Part shown: positions 10,109 to 20,305 of the stretch, piece by piece
How positions within the stretch are numbered: position 1 is the first letter of the stretch
Layout: every line of letters begins with the position of its first letter
Source of the DNA: Hyaloraphidium curvatum
Taxonomy: Eukaryota; Monoblepharomycota; Hyaloraphidiomycetes; Hyaloraphidiales; Hyaloraphidiaceae
Direction: 5' to 3'
DNA: 64,000 nucleotides
NCBI GenBank assembly: GCA_025558095.1
Contig: JAIVFI010000012.1
Coordinates: 1-64,000, forward strand
Notes under the pieces: generated by a model
Seen by the model: only the letters and a program-made list of their open reading frames with translations
Databases searched by the model: none
Told to the model about the DNA's origin: nothing
Translations under genes and position numbers: made by a program

Positions 10109-11523
10109 TCAGTACCGGGCCCTCCCGCCGGCCGGGCGCAGCAGGACCATCCTGCGTTCCACGCCCTCCTCCCCCCCCCTTTCCCTCCAAAGCTGCACGA
10201 ACCTCTCGTCCGGATCGTCTCCCTCCCCGCGCGGGTCCCAGAACAGCACCGCCACCGGGAACTCTGCGCCCTGGTCGAACCGCCTGGCGGGGTTCCCGTA
10301 GGCCCGCCTGTTGCAGGCCTGGCAGGTGAGCGCGATGCCGAACAGCCATCCCCGCCCGCAGCGGGCGTACATGTGCGCCCCGGCCACGACCCTCGGGTTC
10401 CGGGACCGATCGGGGAGCGGGTGCCGCCCCTCGGCGTTGACGCACGGGCACAGCTCGGGGACGGGGCAGCCGGTGTCCGTGAGGTAGTACTTGGTCCAGC
10501 TCGACCATGCACGGACAAACTCTTCCTCGCTTGTCCCTTCGAGATGGTCGACCTCGGAGTAGGTCATCACGTTTCCGTAGGATGGGCCCAGTTCGAGATC
10601 CTGGGGGCGACCGTGCGACTCGGGTGATCCAGCGCCACCCCCTCCCCAGGAATCCTGCTTGCCGCCCCCGATGAATCCGGATCCGCCGCCGCCATGGGTG
10701 TCCCAACCGTCGTCCTCGTCGCCCGAGCAGGCAAGGACGCCGCACAGCACAATCAGGCCCGCGACGACCCAGTTGGTCACCACGTTCGCGAGCAGCGCGG
10801 CTCTCACGACGGCAGCAAAGGTCGCGGAGCAGCCGTTCCAGTCCCCGCATCCGTACTTGACGTCCTGTCATTCAGCGGGCGCGGCTCGCCGGAGCACGGA
10901 GGCCCACCTTGTCTTCGAACCAGGTCTGCGAGCTCGGCTTGAGGCCGTCCCAGACGGAAGCCGGGTAGCCTGTGGGATCCTTGTTGAAGGCGACGAACTG
11001 CGCCGTCGCTGCACGGTGGGGGAACACGAGTCACTGCCTTGCGGCGCTTGCCGGCGCCGCACTACCCACAGTATCCCGCGAGGACCAGCACCGAGAGGAG
11101 CGCGAAGGCGGGGAGGACGGCGCAGATGCAGAACAGGGCCTTTGGACGAGGAGGCGTCGGGCGGCGCGGCATTAGGCAACGGGGTCCGACGCCGCAGCGT
11201 GCACTCGAGCTCACCCCGTCGCGGTCCCGCGCACAAAACGAGAGCACCGCCGCGAGCGCGACGAGGCCCGCGGCAATTGCGGTGAGTATCCCGCCCACGG
11301 AGAGCGCGGCGGAGGTGCCCAGCAGGAGGCCCGCCTGAACTGCGGCGGAGGCTCCGTATAGGAGGAGCACGGCGACGAGGGCACGGCGGAGGGAGCTGCG
11401 GCGGCGCGTAAGTATGCGCGGAGACCGGAGAGGGTGTCGCGCACCCGAGGCACCCCATTCGGGCGCGATGTGCGTGTGGCGTTGTCGTGCGGCGTCCTTG
11501 TCGCAGTCCGTCGAATGTGTCAT
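10109..11523 (-). CDS. Four-TM (tetraspanin-like) protein with a C-terminal zinc-finger/HNH-like module
   Basis: Exons 11070-11523, 10908-11008 and 10109-10864, with introns of 61 and 43 nt. Phases agree, giving 436 residues. Three TM segments lie in exon 1. A loop then reads TAQFVAFNKD through YGCGDWNGC, and a fourth TM follows (NWVVAGLIVLCGVLAC). Layout and loop cysteines resemble tetraspanins, but no CCG motif is present. After a Gly-rich linker the same frame continues into CPVPELCPC, VVAGAHMYARC and TCQACNR, a treble-clef/HNH-like cysteine-histidine pattern. Membrane location of the first half is a fair prediction; the second half may be a separate gene fused by my model. Function unknown. 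Confidence 0.55.
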
Positions 11524-11906
11524 TGAGCCCGGTCCCGATGAGCTGGAGGGCTCGACATTGCTTGCAAAGCTGAAACCGGCATGGATGGATGCTCATACGT
11601 TATTCGGATGAAGGGGCTCGACGGATCTTTGGATTTGGTATTGCAATGGGGCGTGTAACTCTTCACGCTGGACGGTCGCTGCTGGTGGTCGGTTCGTCAT
11701 CAGTTCGTCATCAGTGCTTAGCATCGGAGTCGAACTGCGTCAGGGTCGACACAAGGGGCGGAGGTTTCTCCCGGCCCTGATGTTCCTCCGTCCCTCGGCT
11801 CCGTGAGCGCACTTTGCGCCACGTCACCGCCGGGGCTCAACCACCACACGCCGACCCACGCTGCCCGCCTTCCCCGCCGTTCCTTCCTCATTTTCTTCGT
11901 CGACAA

Positions 11907-13693
11907 ATGACCAAGGACGAGCACCAGGCCAGGCCGCGCTTCGGCGACCGCGTCTCGGGCACCCTCCAGCGGTGGGCTTCCCGGGCCGTGGGCACCTGCC
12001 TTCCTCACCTCCACGCCGAAATGCCCTCCGCCGACATTACTCTCCATTCGACTTGCCCTTTCCAGCATCGCCGGATCCCTGGTTCGCCTGGGGCCGCCGC
12101 TTCCCGCCGTCCGCTCACTCTCCCGCTCCAGATGCCCGGAACCCAGCTCGGACACGAACTCAAAAGCTCCGGCGCCATGTGGGCCCCTCCCCGTCCCTCT
12201 TCCGCCGCGCATCGCTGACCACCGCACCGCCCGCAGCAAATCCGGCGCGTACGGCAGCGGCCCCACGAGGGAGGCGCGTGCCAACCTCCGCGCTCTCGAG
12301 GGCGAGCCCAGGGGGGAGGCGACGAGCGGGACGCCGGCTGCCGTGGGTTTCGCGTTCAGGGCTCCAATGGGATGGTGTCGACGCGTGGTTGTGGCAGAAA
12401 CCCGGCGAAGCGCGCGCGGAGGAGCGCGCGAGGAGTCCCGAGGCGACGCGGGGGTACGGAGCGCTTGGGACGGGGGCGGAGGACGGGGGACCGCCTTCCC
12501 AAGTCGAAAACCATTCGGACGAGGGAGGGGGGGAGGAAGGGGCCCGCGTTCCGGGGGCTTGGGAGTCCGAGGAGCACGTGTTCGCGCGGGAGAGCGGCGA
12601 GGAGGTGGTTGGGGCGGCGGGGCCGGTTCCGAGGGGGCAGGAGGAGGACGGGGATCGGTTGCCGGGGTCGTGGAGGTTCGCGCACGAGGAGAGGGAAGAA
12701 GCGGGGGACCTGGGCGCACCGACTCGGGAGGGAGGGGCGAACGAGGCTCAGGAACGGGAACACGGGGTCCGTGGGGGCCGTGCTTGTGCGTGTGCTCACT
12801 CAACTTCATACCATTCCGTACAGGCCTCCGAACCAACTAAGGCGTCGATTCCTGCCGCTCTTCCCGCCCCCGCCGACACCGCACCCATCCCTCCGGCCGT
12901 CACCGAGCACGGATCGACCCTACCTCTTCCCTCTGTGGGAGAATCCGCCACTGGTCTCGCAGCCCCGATCACGACGGGTGGGTCGGTGATCGAAGGTGGG
13001 AGCGGCGTCGGACAGGTGGGACCGTGGACCCCCGTTGAGGCCGCGGGCTTCTCACGGATGCTGACCTTTCTGGTCCCACAGCCCGGCCAGGGGGCACTCG
13101 CGGACATGTCCGGCAGCTCGACAAGCGCCGTCGGGCAAGTCATCGGGGACAGCGGGCCCGCGGACGGAGCTGGACTTGGACGGGTTTCCGAGATCGCGCC
13201 GAGCGCGCCGCCGCTGACTCCTTTTGGCCTTCACGAGGCCGAAGCCGAGAAACAGAATGCTCAGGTCGGTCCATGGGATCGGGGGCTGTCGCCGGTTCTT
13301 ACTAGCTAGCCCATTGTTGTTGCGGTTGACCCACAGGCCGCTTCCCGGATTCCTTCCGACGATACAAGCACCTTGACGAGTCCCACTTGGATCACCCTGG
13401 GCCAAGGCTCGACGGCAGCTCCGGCGCCCGAGCCCTCTCCCGCGCCTTTGCCCGATCCGACCGCAACTTCGACTGCCTCCCGTTCCGCCGCACCTGCCGC
13501 CCCCTTCACCACAACACCTCTCCCCACCTCCCCGTCCTCTACCGCACCCAACCCCTCCTATGCCAACCTCAAGCCCGGCGGCGCCGGCCCCGTGGACGTT
13601 TCCTCCTTCACCGCCGTCGACGCCCCGCCGGTCGAGTTCCCGGTCATGTACGCCGCGTCCGGGGACGAGGACGGACATGCGGGCAGGAGGTAG
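11907..13693 (+). CDS. Low-complexity Gly/Pro/Ser/Glu-rich protein, six exons, unidentified
   Basis: Model: exons 11907-11987, 12132-12178, 12237-12342, 12398-12766, 12824-13264 and 13337-13693. Every junction is GT-AG and in phase, giving 466 residues. The start is MTKDEHQARPRFGDRVSGTL. The middle is acidic and Arg-rich; the C-terminal third is Pro/Ser/Thr-rich and ends near VDAPPVEFPVMYAASGDEDG. No domain, signal peptide or TM segment is visible, and most of it looks disordered. Because both strands stay open in this GC-rich stretch, the evidence rests on phase agreement and amino-acid plausibility. Exon 5-6 (12824-13693) is the best supported part. Confidence 0.45.
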
Positions 13694-13768
13694 CTAGCAC
13701 GGATATCGCATTGACGATACACTTCAGTTTCTGAAACCAGCTTGGACATCTTTTCGCCGCTGACGCTC

Positions 13769-15602
13769 TCAGGCCGACGGCGCCGCATCGCCCGCAGTCG
13801 CGAGCACTTGCCCCCAGAACTCGGCCCTGGCGTCCGCCAGCTCACTTTGCAGCTTCTTCCGGAGCTCGGCGCCTTCGGACTCCTCGGATCCGCCGTCGGA
13901 GCCCGTTCCCGACTCGGCGTCGCCGTCGTCGTCGGAGGCCGACCCCTCGCTTCCTTCCCAGCCACGGTTCCCGGCGTCGAGGTCCGCGATCTGCAGCAGC
14001 AGGTCCTCGAGCTCCTCGACCGGCATGGATCCCAGCTTCCCCTGAATCAAGGCGACAAGCTTGGCCTTCAACGCCTCGGAGGCTTCCTTGGCCTTCGCGA
14101 TCTCGAGATCGACCCCCGCCGCCTCGGCAACCTCGATCAGCTTCGAAAGGGGCATCTTCCTCGCCTTGTCCGCGTCGGGGAGCTCGACGGGCGGTGCCTC
14201 GATGAGCATCCGGTCCTCGATGCCCTCGTCCGCGGGCTCGCGCGGCCCGGCGTCGGCCGCGGCCTTGGCGACGGCCTCTTCGAACTCGTCGTCCATGGGG
14301 TGGCCGATGAACAGGATGCGGTTGTCGGTTCCGGCGACGATGGCGTGGGGGATGCCTTCCATGCCCGAGGGCTCGAAGATGGCTGCGGGATCGAGGGAAG
14401 GCGTCGGCGTCGGTCCGAGCGGGCGTGAGAGAGGGGACGCACCTTCCCGGGCCTTGAGGTCCTTGTCGATCGCGACGGTGTAGGCCATCTTGCGGCCCAT
14501 CTGCCTCACGAACCCGGCCACTTCGTCCTGCGGCCTCTCGTTGGTGATGCCGACGAAGAAGACGTTCCTGTCCTTGTACTTGGCCTGCAGTTCGCCCAGG
14601 TGCGGGATCGTGTCGCGGCACGGCGGGCACCAGGTCGCCCAGGCCTCGACGACGGTGGCCTGCTTGCTGTCGGCGGGCTCGCCGCCGATCGAGACGTCGC
14701 TCTTGCCGCGCACAAAGAGCAGCTCCGAAGCGTCGAGCTTGGGCAGGAGGTCGCCGACCTTGAGCGACTTGGATTCCGCGACCGTACCGTCCGCCATCTT
14801 GGACTCGATGCCGATGTCGGCCTCGGCGCGGGCATCGGCGTCCTCGGCGGCTTTGGCGACCGCCTTTTCGAAGGCCCTGTCCATGGGGTGACCAACGAAC
14901 AGGATGCGGTTGTCGACGCCGACGACGACGGCGTGCGGGATGCCTTGGCCTCCTGTGGGCCGGTAGATCACTGGAATCCGAAACATACGTCAGAATACTG
15001 ACTTGCGGCGGCAACCGGGGGTGCTCACGTCCGTTCGCCTCGCCCTTGGTGTCGACCGCGACGGTGTACGCCATCCGGTCCGCCATCTTGCGCACGAACG
15101 CCTCCGTCTCCTCCAGATCCTCGTCCGTGATGCCGACGAAAAAGACGTTCTTGTCGGCGTACCTGGCCTGCATCTCGCTGAGGTGCGGGATGGAACGCTT
15201 GCAGGGCGGGCACCAAGAGGCCCAGAACTCGACGACGGTGGCCTGCTTGGCGCCCCCGCCGCCGATGGCAATGTCGGTTTTGCCGCGGACGACGGCGAGG
15301 GAGGACGTGTCGAGCTTGGGTAGGAGGTCGCCGACCTTGAGCTCCGCGTTGCGCTGGCCGGGCGAGTCCCCGTCGTCGTCGCCGTCGCCGGCCCCTCCTT
15401 GCGCCAGCGCCATGAGCTCCATGAGCAGCGGGAGCCCGTTGGAGCTGTCGGCGGCGACGAGCTCGCGGATCATGGCGCGGGCCGCGTCGAGCGTGGCGCC
15501 GGCCTTGCGCGGGGGCAGAGCGCACGCGTCGCCCTCGCACTCGGCGCCGTCCGCCGCCGGAGGAGCGGCAGCAACCTTGTCATCGTTGTCGCTGGCGAGC
15601 AT
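13769..15602 (-). CDS. Tandem TlpA/ResA-type thioredoxin-fold protein
   Basis: Exons 15029-15602, 14443-14970 and 13769-14382; introns of 58 and 60 nt; 571 residues. Two full modules each begin LKVGDLLPKLD, carry the redox motif WCPPC (ASWCPPCKRSIPHL with cysteines 131 and 134; ATWCPPCRDTIPHL in the second) and end with a GIPHAxVVG...GHPMD block that supplies the cis-proline strand. The acidic C-terminal tail has no further CPPC. TlpA-like domains normally reduce disulfides or bind cofactors. There is no signal peptide, so a cytosolic role is likely. The 60-nt intron is stopless and a multiple of three, so retention would add 20 residues. It diverges from the gene at 15904. Confidence 0.8.
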
Positions 15603-15903
15603 CGTGTTCTGAAGAGGTGCGGGTTGGTTCCTTGGAAGTGCTGCGACACCAGGGTCCGCGGTGGCTGGGTGTCCGGGTTGAGACCCGCTCTCAAACCAAG
15701 CTGAGAACCTCGACGCGAACGACCTCTTGTCTGACGGTACTTCAGTCTAGGCATTGGATCGTACGCCCGTTTGAAAGTGAAGCAGATATCGACCAGAACT
15801 TCTGGAGCGGGCTTTCATTGGATCCTAGGGGCCATCCATCGACAGTGACCCAACATCAGTCCCCTGTTAGCTTGCACCGCTTACCCAAGCCGTTTGTCGC
15901 GTA
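15603..15903. other. Divergent intergenic region
   Basis: About 300 bases between the thioredoxin-fold gene and the acetyltransferase. It may contain an unseen N-terminal exon of the latter. No motif was recognised. Confidence 0.3.
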
Positions 15904-16572
15904 ATGTACCAAGTTCCTCTGTCCTGTGCTGATGCGTGCCCAGCGAGCGCCAAGCAGCCGCCTCGCCGAGGCGCGCGGCGGCCAAGGACGTACAAGGGCT
16001 TTCGGTCGCGCCACCCAAACAATGCCCCCAGGCGGCGGCCACGGCAAATTCACGGGGTGGACGCGTACCTTGCCCACGGCGACCCGCGGGTGCGCATGCG
16101 GCTGGCGCCCGAGCTCGACGCCGAGGTCGCACTGTGGGGCGTGCAGGCCCGCTTCCCCTCCGTCGTGCGGTCCGGCGCCGTCTCGCCGGGGACCAAGATC
16201 GGCAGGGGATGCTGGATCGGGGAATACGCCATAATCGGCGGGGGCTGCACCGTCGGGGACTTTTCCTTCGTGGGGGGGCTCTCGGTGCTGGGCCACGACG
16301 TCGACGTGGGGCCGTTCGTCCACCTGAGCGCCAACGTGCTCGTAGGAGGGTTCGTGGAGATCGGGCGGGGGAGCACGCTGGGGTTGGGTGCGATCGTCAG
16401 GGACCACGTGGACGTGGCCGAGTTTTCGGCGGTGGGGATGGCGGCGGTGGTGACAAAGAGCATCAGCGAGCCAGGGCAGGCGTGGGTGGGGTCGCCGGCG
16501 AGGAAGCTGGAGAAGAGGGGTGGGAGAGATGGAGAGGCCGGAGGCCGCAAGGGAGGCGGGAGCTCGCTGTAA
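15904..16572 (+). CDS. Left-handed beta-helix acetyltransferase, NeuD/PglD-like, N-terminus uncertain
   Basis: From about residue 50 the protein follows the sugar O-/N-acetyltransferase NeuD/PglD pattern: LAHGDPRVRMRLAPEL (end of the Rossmann part), FPSVVRSGAVSP, hexapeptide repeats (IGRGCWIGEYAIIGGGCTVG), the active-site-like LGHDVDVGPFVHL, and the final WVGSPARKL. The histidine in GHDVDVG fits the catalytic His of the family. The usual N-terminal Gly-rich nucleotide-sugar domain is missing, and the first 50 codons are Arg/Pro-rich and doubtful. The true start may lie at an alternative codon near 16050 or in an upstream exon. The family is mainly bacterial, so transfer is possible. Confidence 0.7.
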   Translation: MYQVPLSCADACPASAKQPPRRGARRPRTYKGFRSRHPNNAPRRRPRQIHGVDAYLAHGDPRVRMRLAPELDAEVALWGVQARFPSVVRSGAVSPGTKIGRGCWIGEYAIIGGGCTVGDFSFVGGLSVLGHDVDVGPFVHLSANVLVGGFVEIGRGSTLGLGAIVRDHVDVAEFSAVGMAAVVTKSISEPGQAWVGSPARKLEKRGGRDGEAGGRKGGGSSL

Positions 16573-17109
16573 GCTCGGGTGCCGCGCGCGGGATGACTGG
16601 ATGCTGGCATAATGACGATGCTGACGGGCCACTACGGCGCCCTTCCCACACTCCGCTGGCCGGCCGCGCGTTCTTTTCGGCGCGCAAGTCTCGGTCCGAC
16701 TCGCGGTACCCATGGATTCGTTCGCAAACTCGGACGTGCGGTGCGATGCACAGACCGCACCACCGAGCTCGCGATTTCTTCTGGAGCTCAAACATTCCCT
16801 GATCTCGCACCGGTGGCTCTGCAGCTACGGGAGCGATGGACGAAGAGCCGGGATAGGTGGCTGGGGTTAGGCGCGAGAAGCAGCTCCGAACCGCCAATCC
16901 GGGTAGCTCCGACGGCCCAGCATTTCAGGCTTTCGTCGGCACACCACCGGAACCAAAGCCGAGGCATTACCCCCCCCCCCGAGAACAAGCTGTTGCGGGG
17001 CCTTTCGAGGAAGGGATGGCGCGATCGCGATCGTATTTCGCCCGGCTGACCGCGCCCAACCCCCCGCAACGCCGCCCGCCCGTCAGCCCTCCATTTCCCG
17101 GCTGCCGAA
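16573..17109. other. Intergenic region, nothing recognised
   Basis: About 540 bases. It contains a run of cytosines at 16971-16981. No coding frame with family similarity, RNA gene or repeat was seen. Confidence 0.35.
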
Positions 17110-19035
17110 ATGCGCCTCCTCGCGCTCGCCGCCCTCCTGCTCGCCGCGTCCGCCGCCGACGCCAAGGCGTACTGCCGCCGCGGGCAGCCGTGCTGGCCGA
17201 CGGCCGCCGACGTCGCGGCGCTGACCGCCGCGCTCGACCCGGCGCTGCCGCGGCCGCTGGCGTGGCAGGCCGGCTCCCCGCGCGTGCTCGCGGTGCCGGT
17301 GCAGTCGCCGGGCGACCAGCCGCTGTACGGCGTCGGCGTGCCGGGGCTGAAGCCGGTCTACGCGCTGGCCGACGCGGACGCGAACAGGACCTGCTTCGTG
17401 GACAACTTCACGCCCGGTGAGATGCCCATTCGCACCCTTCCTGGCCGGATCAGCGCTCACTCTCCTCCATTCTAAGAGTTCTGCCTCGCGTCGGTCGTCA
17501 ACAACCCGATCCAAGCCCAACCCGCGTTCACCGTCTTCCCACTCACCACGGCCCACGTCGTCGAGGCCGTCAAGTTCGCCGAGAAGCACAACCTCTGCAT
17601 CTCCGTCGCCGGCACCGGCCACGACTTTCTGAACCGGCACTCGTGCCCCGACTCGCTCTTCATCCGCACCGGCCTGCTCAAGAACGCCTCCGCGAACCTC
17701 GCCGATCCCCGCTGGCCCGACGGCAGCATCGAGTTCGGCTCGGGCGTCACCTTCGACGAGGCGCACAAGGCCGCCGCCAGCGCCGGCCGGTTCATCGCCT
17801 CGGGCTGGGCGTCCACCGTCGGCATCGCCGGGTGGTCGCTCGGCTCGGGCCACGGGCCCTTCAGCCCCGCCAAGGGCGTCGGCGCGGACAACATCCTCGA
17901 CGCCGAGGTCGTCGGCGCGGGGGGGAAGGTGCTGCGTGCCAACGCCGGGGAGAACGCGGACCTGTGGCGGGCGCTGCGCGGCGGAGGGGGCAGCACCTGG
18001 GGCGTGGTGACCAAGCTGACCGTGCGGGCGCACAGGATCCCCGCGGGCGGGTTCACCCGCGCCGGGGCCTCGCTTGGCGCACCCCTGTGCGGCGACGGCC
18101 CCGCCAATATCGCCGCTTTCGCGCGGCGCTGGCAGGCATGGGCGGCCGAGCGCGACACCAAGTGGGGCGGCCTGGTGCACTGGTCCCCGGCAAAGCTCTC
18201 CGCCGCGCAGGCTGCCGCCGCGGGCTGCACGCACGGCATCGAGGTGTCGATAAGCTATGTCTTCCAGGGGCCCAGCACGGCGGACGAGTTCACGAGGACC
18301 TGGGGCAACCTCACCACGGCCACCAACCTCACCGTGCTGGACGTCTCCGTGCGCGGCTTCAACGACTGGGCTGCGCAGCTGGCCCAGCAGGCCGTGGAAC
18401 CCATCATCCCCACCGCGTGGCTGGCTCCGTCCCCGTCCGCGGGCTTCGCCGGTGGCCTCGACTCGACGATGCTCGCACGCGACGTAACGACCTCCAAAGA
18501 CCTGGTCGATACCCTCGTCGCCGGCCTGCTCTACTGCAAGGACACGGACCAGTGCTTCCGCCAGGAGTTCTACCAGGACATCACCGGCAACGTCGGCTCC
18601 CCCAAGGAAGGCAACGTCACCATCTCCGAGGGCTACCGCAACGCGATGGTGCACTACCTCCACCCCGGCATCTGGAACGCCCCGCTCAAGGCCAAGTTCG
18701 AAGCACTCGGCAACGCGTCGTACTTTGGCGAGAGCAGCTACTTTGGCGAGTCCTCGTACGGCGGCAGCGACTGGCAGAAGGTGTACTGGGGATCCAACTA
18801 CCCGGCCCTGCTGGCGACCAAGGAGCGGTACGACCCGAACGGCACCTTCTGGTGCAGGCACTGCGTCGGCGACGAGGCTTCGAATTCCACGACGGTGCCG
18901 ACGGGGACGACGGCCGTGGGCACGCCGACGCCGACGGGGTCGGTGACGACGTCCAGGCCCAGCGGCGCGGGGGCCTCGGGTCCGATTCACTGGGCGGCGA
19001 TCTGGGCCGTCGTGGCGGCCCTGTGCGCGCTCTGA
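17110..19035 (+). CDS. Secreted, probably GPI-anchored FAD-linked oxidase (berberine-bridge-enzyme type)
   Basis: Exons 17110-17416 and 17477-19035 (intron 60 nt, phase 1), 621 residues. A signal peptide (MRLLALAALLLAASAADA) is followed by the FAD_binding_4 fold: FTVFPLTTAHVVEAVKFA, SVAGTGHDFLNRHS with the histidine that usually carries 8-alpha-FAD, then SGWASTVGIAGWSLGSGHG where the second linking cysteine of bicovalent members is absent. LWRALRGGGGSTWGVVT ends the FAD domain. The C-terminus is Ser/Thr-rich, then small residues and a hydrophobic tail (WAAIWAVVAALCAL), a typical GPI-attachment signal. Several N-glycosylation sequons are present. It likely oxidises an extracellular alcohol or sugar at the cell surface; substrate unknown. 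Confidence 0.85.
18721..18756 (+). repeat. 18-bp in-frame tandem duplication inside the FAD oxidase
   Basis: Two adjacent copies encode YFGESS twice and differ only near the end of the unit. They lie close to the C-terminal BBE motif and add six residues. Confidence 0.75.
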
Positions 19036-19320
19036 ACTTGGTGGCATAACATTGGCGAGTCGGACGAGCGGTGCGGAGAGATGGCTGTTGTATTCGGATA
19101 CGAGGTTCGCGGTGGTCTTTGCCACTTGCGGGGCGGGGAAATGCGCGCGGGTCGGGGCTTTGCCCAAAACCCCGCGACCGCTCCAAATCTCCAAACACCC
19201 CACGGCGCGGCCAATCTCCACAACGTCCGGCTGCGGTATTTGAAGACGAACGGAAGACGACAGGACGCAATCGCAACCCTTTTCATCCTCGCTCTCGTGC
19301 ATCGCTCGATCTGCCCGCCG

Positions 19321-19812
19321 ATGGCCGCCTCCCTCCCGCCGCCGCACTTCCTCGAAGCGCGCGTGTTCCCGCCCGCGCTGACCGCCGCCCTCGCGCTGGC
19401 CAACTACTTCCTCGGCCGTGCGGACCCTCCCCCGCTCGGCTTGAGAACCGAACCGAACCGCCCGCTCGGCGCCGGCCTCGCGCTGGCCGGCTTGGGCCTC
19501 TTCGCCGCCGCCGCGCTGCGCTTCTCCTCCCGCAGGACCACCATCAACCCCTTCGAGCCCTCGGAAGCCGCGTCGCTGGTCACCGACGGCATCTTTGGCC
19601 TCACTCGGAACCCGATGTACCTCGGGATGGCGCTCATCGTGGCGGGGCCGGCGGCGTGGCAGGGGCAGCCGCTGGGGGCGCTGGTCGCGGCCTGCTTCGT
19701 GGGTTACATCACGAGGTTCCAGATCGTGCCGGAGGAGAGGGCGCTGTACGGCAAGTTCGGGGACGGCTACGCGGAGTACGCGGCGAGGACGGCCCGATGG
19801 ATCATCTTCTAG
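19321..19812 (+). CDS. Isoprenylcysteine carboxyl methyltransferase (ICMT/PEMT)-like membrane protein
   Basis: 164 residues, intronless. Hydrophobic segments cover PPALTAALALANYF, LGAGLALAGLGLFAAAAL, an MALIVAGPAAW segment and LVAACFVGYI. The hallmark RNPMYLGM, preceded by TDGIFGLT, and the C-terminal PEERALYGKFGDGYAEYAAR with the catalytic-site glutamates match the ICMT-like branch, which uses S-adenosylmethionine at the ER membrane. It is shorter than yeast Ste14 and closer to the small bacterial-type members, so the substrate could be a lipid rather than a prenylated protein. The frame is open upstream to 19081, but the ATG at 19321 starts the conserved part. Confidence 0.8.
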   Translation: MAASLPPPHFLEARVFPPALTAALALANYFLGRADPPPLGLRTEPNRPLGAGLALAGLGLFAAAALRFSSRRTTINPFEPSEAASLVTDGIFGLTRNPMYLGMALIVAGPAAWQGQPLGALVAACFVGYITRFQIVPEERALYGKFGDGYAEYAARTARWIIF

Positions 19813-20305
19813 CGCAATCGAGGCAGGAGCAGAATGTTCGGGGCGGCGGACCCGGCCGGCACTTTTCGATTCCGATCGCCACGGAGCCGTCCTTCGACTT
19901 CGAGCTAGAAAGCTGCAGTCCGTTTCCCGCGGGGTCTCGAAATCCGAAGGGACCGCGGACCGGGCGGATTCAGGCGGCGAGCCTAATGCTCATGGCGCCG
20001 AAAGTACCGTTCATGCAATCGCGGGTCGAATTGCTTCGTATCTTCCGCTCTCCACAACCGACATGTGTGCTCCGGGCCGCCAGATTTTCTTCAAGGCGGT
20101 CGGGCGGACCGTTCTCTGGGACGGCACGGGGACCGCGAAAAGGCGGACAAGGGTTCAACTCACGTCCAAAGAGGTTCTTCTGTCGTCCATCCCCCGGCTC
20201 ACGAAGGGCAAGTCAAGACCTGCGATCACGTGAAGTCATCGGGAGGACCTGTTGAGCCGACCGCCGAAGATAAACAACACTTTTGACTCCCCAATCCTGC
20301 CCGCG
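19813..20305. other. Intergenic region, nothing recognised
   Basis: About 490 bases between the ICMT-like gene and the thioesterase, both on the forward strand. No conserved frame or repeat was seen. Confidence 0.35.

Noticed and set aside
16021-16090. GGGHGK at an ATG near 16021, resembling the PglD N-terminal GGHGK motif
   Set aside because: It is in a different frame from the beta-helix domain, and no splice joins them; probably coincidence.
17083-19347. Reverse open frame of about 750 codons antisense to the GPI-anchored oxidase
   Set aside because: The forward frame has clear FAD-oxidase motifs, signal peptide and GPI tail; the reverse frame is a composition artefact.
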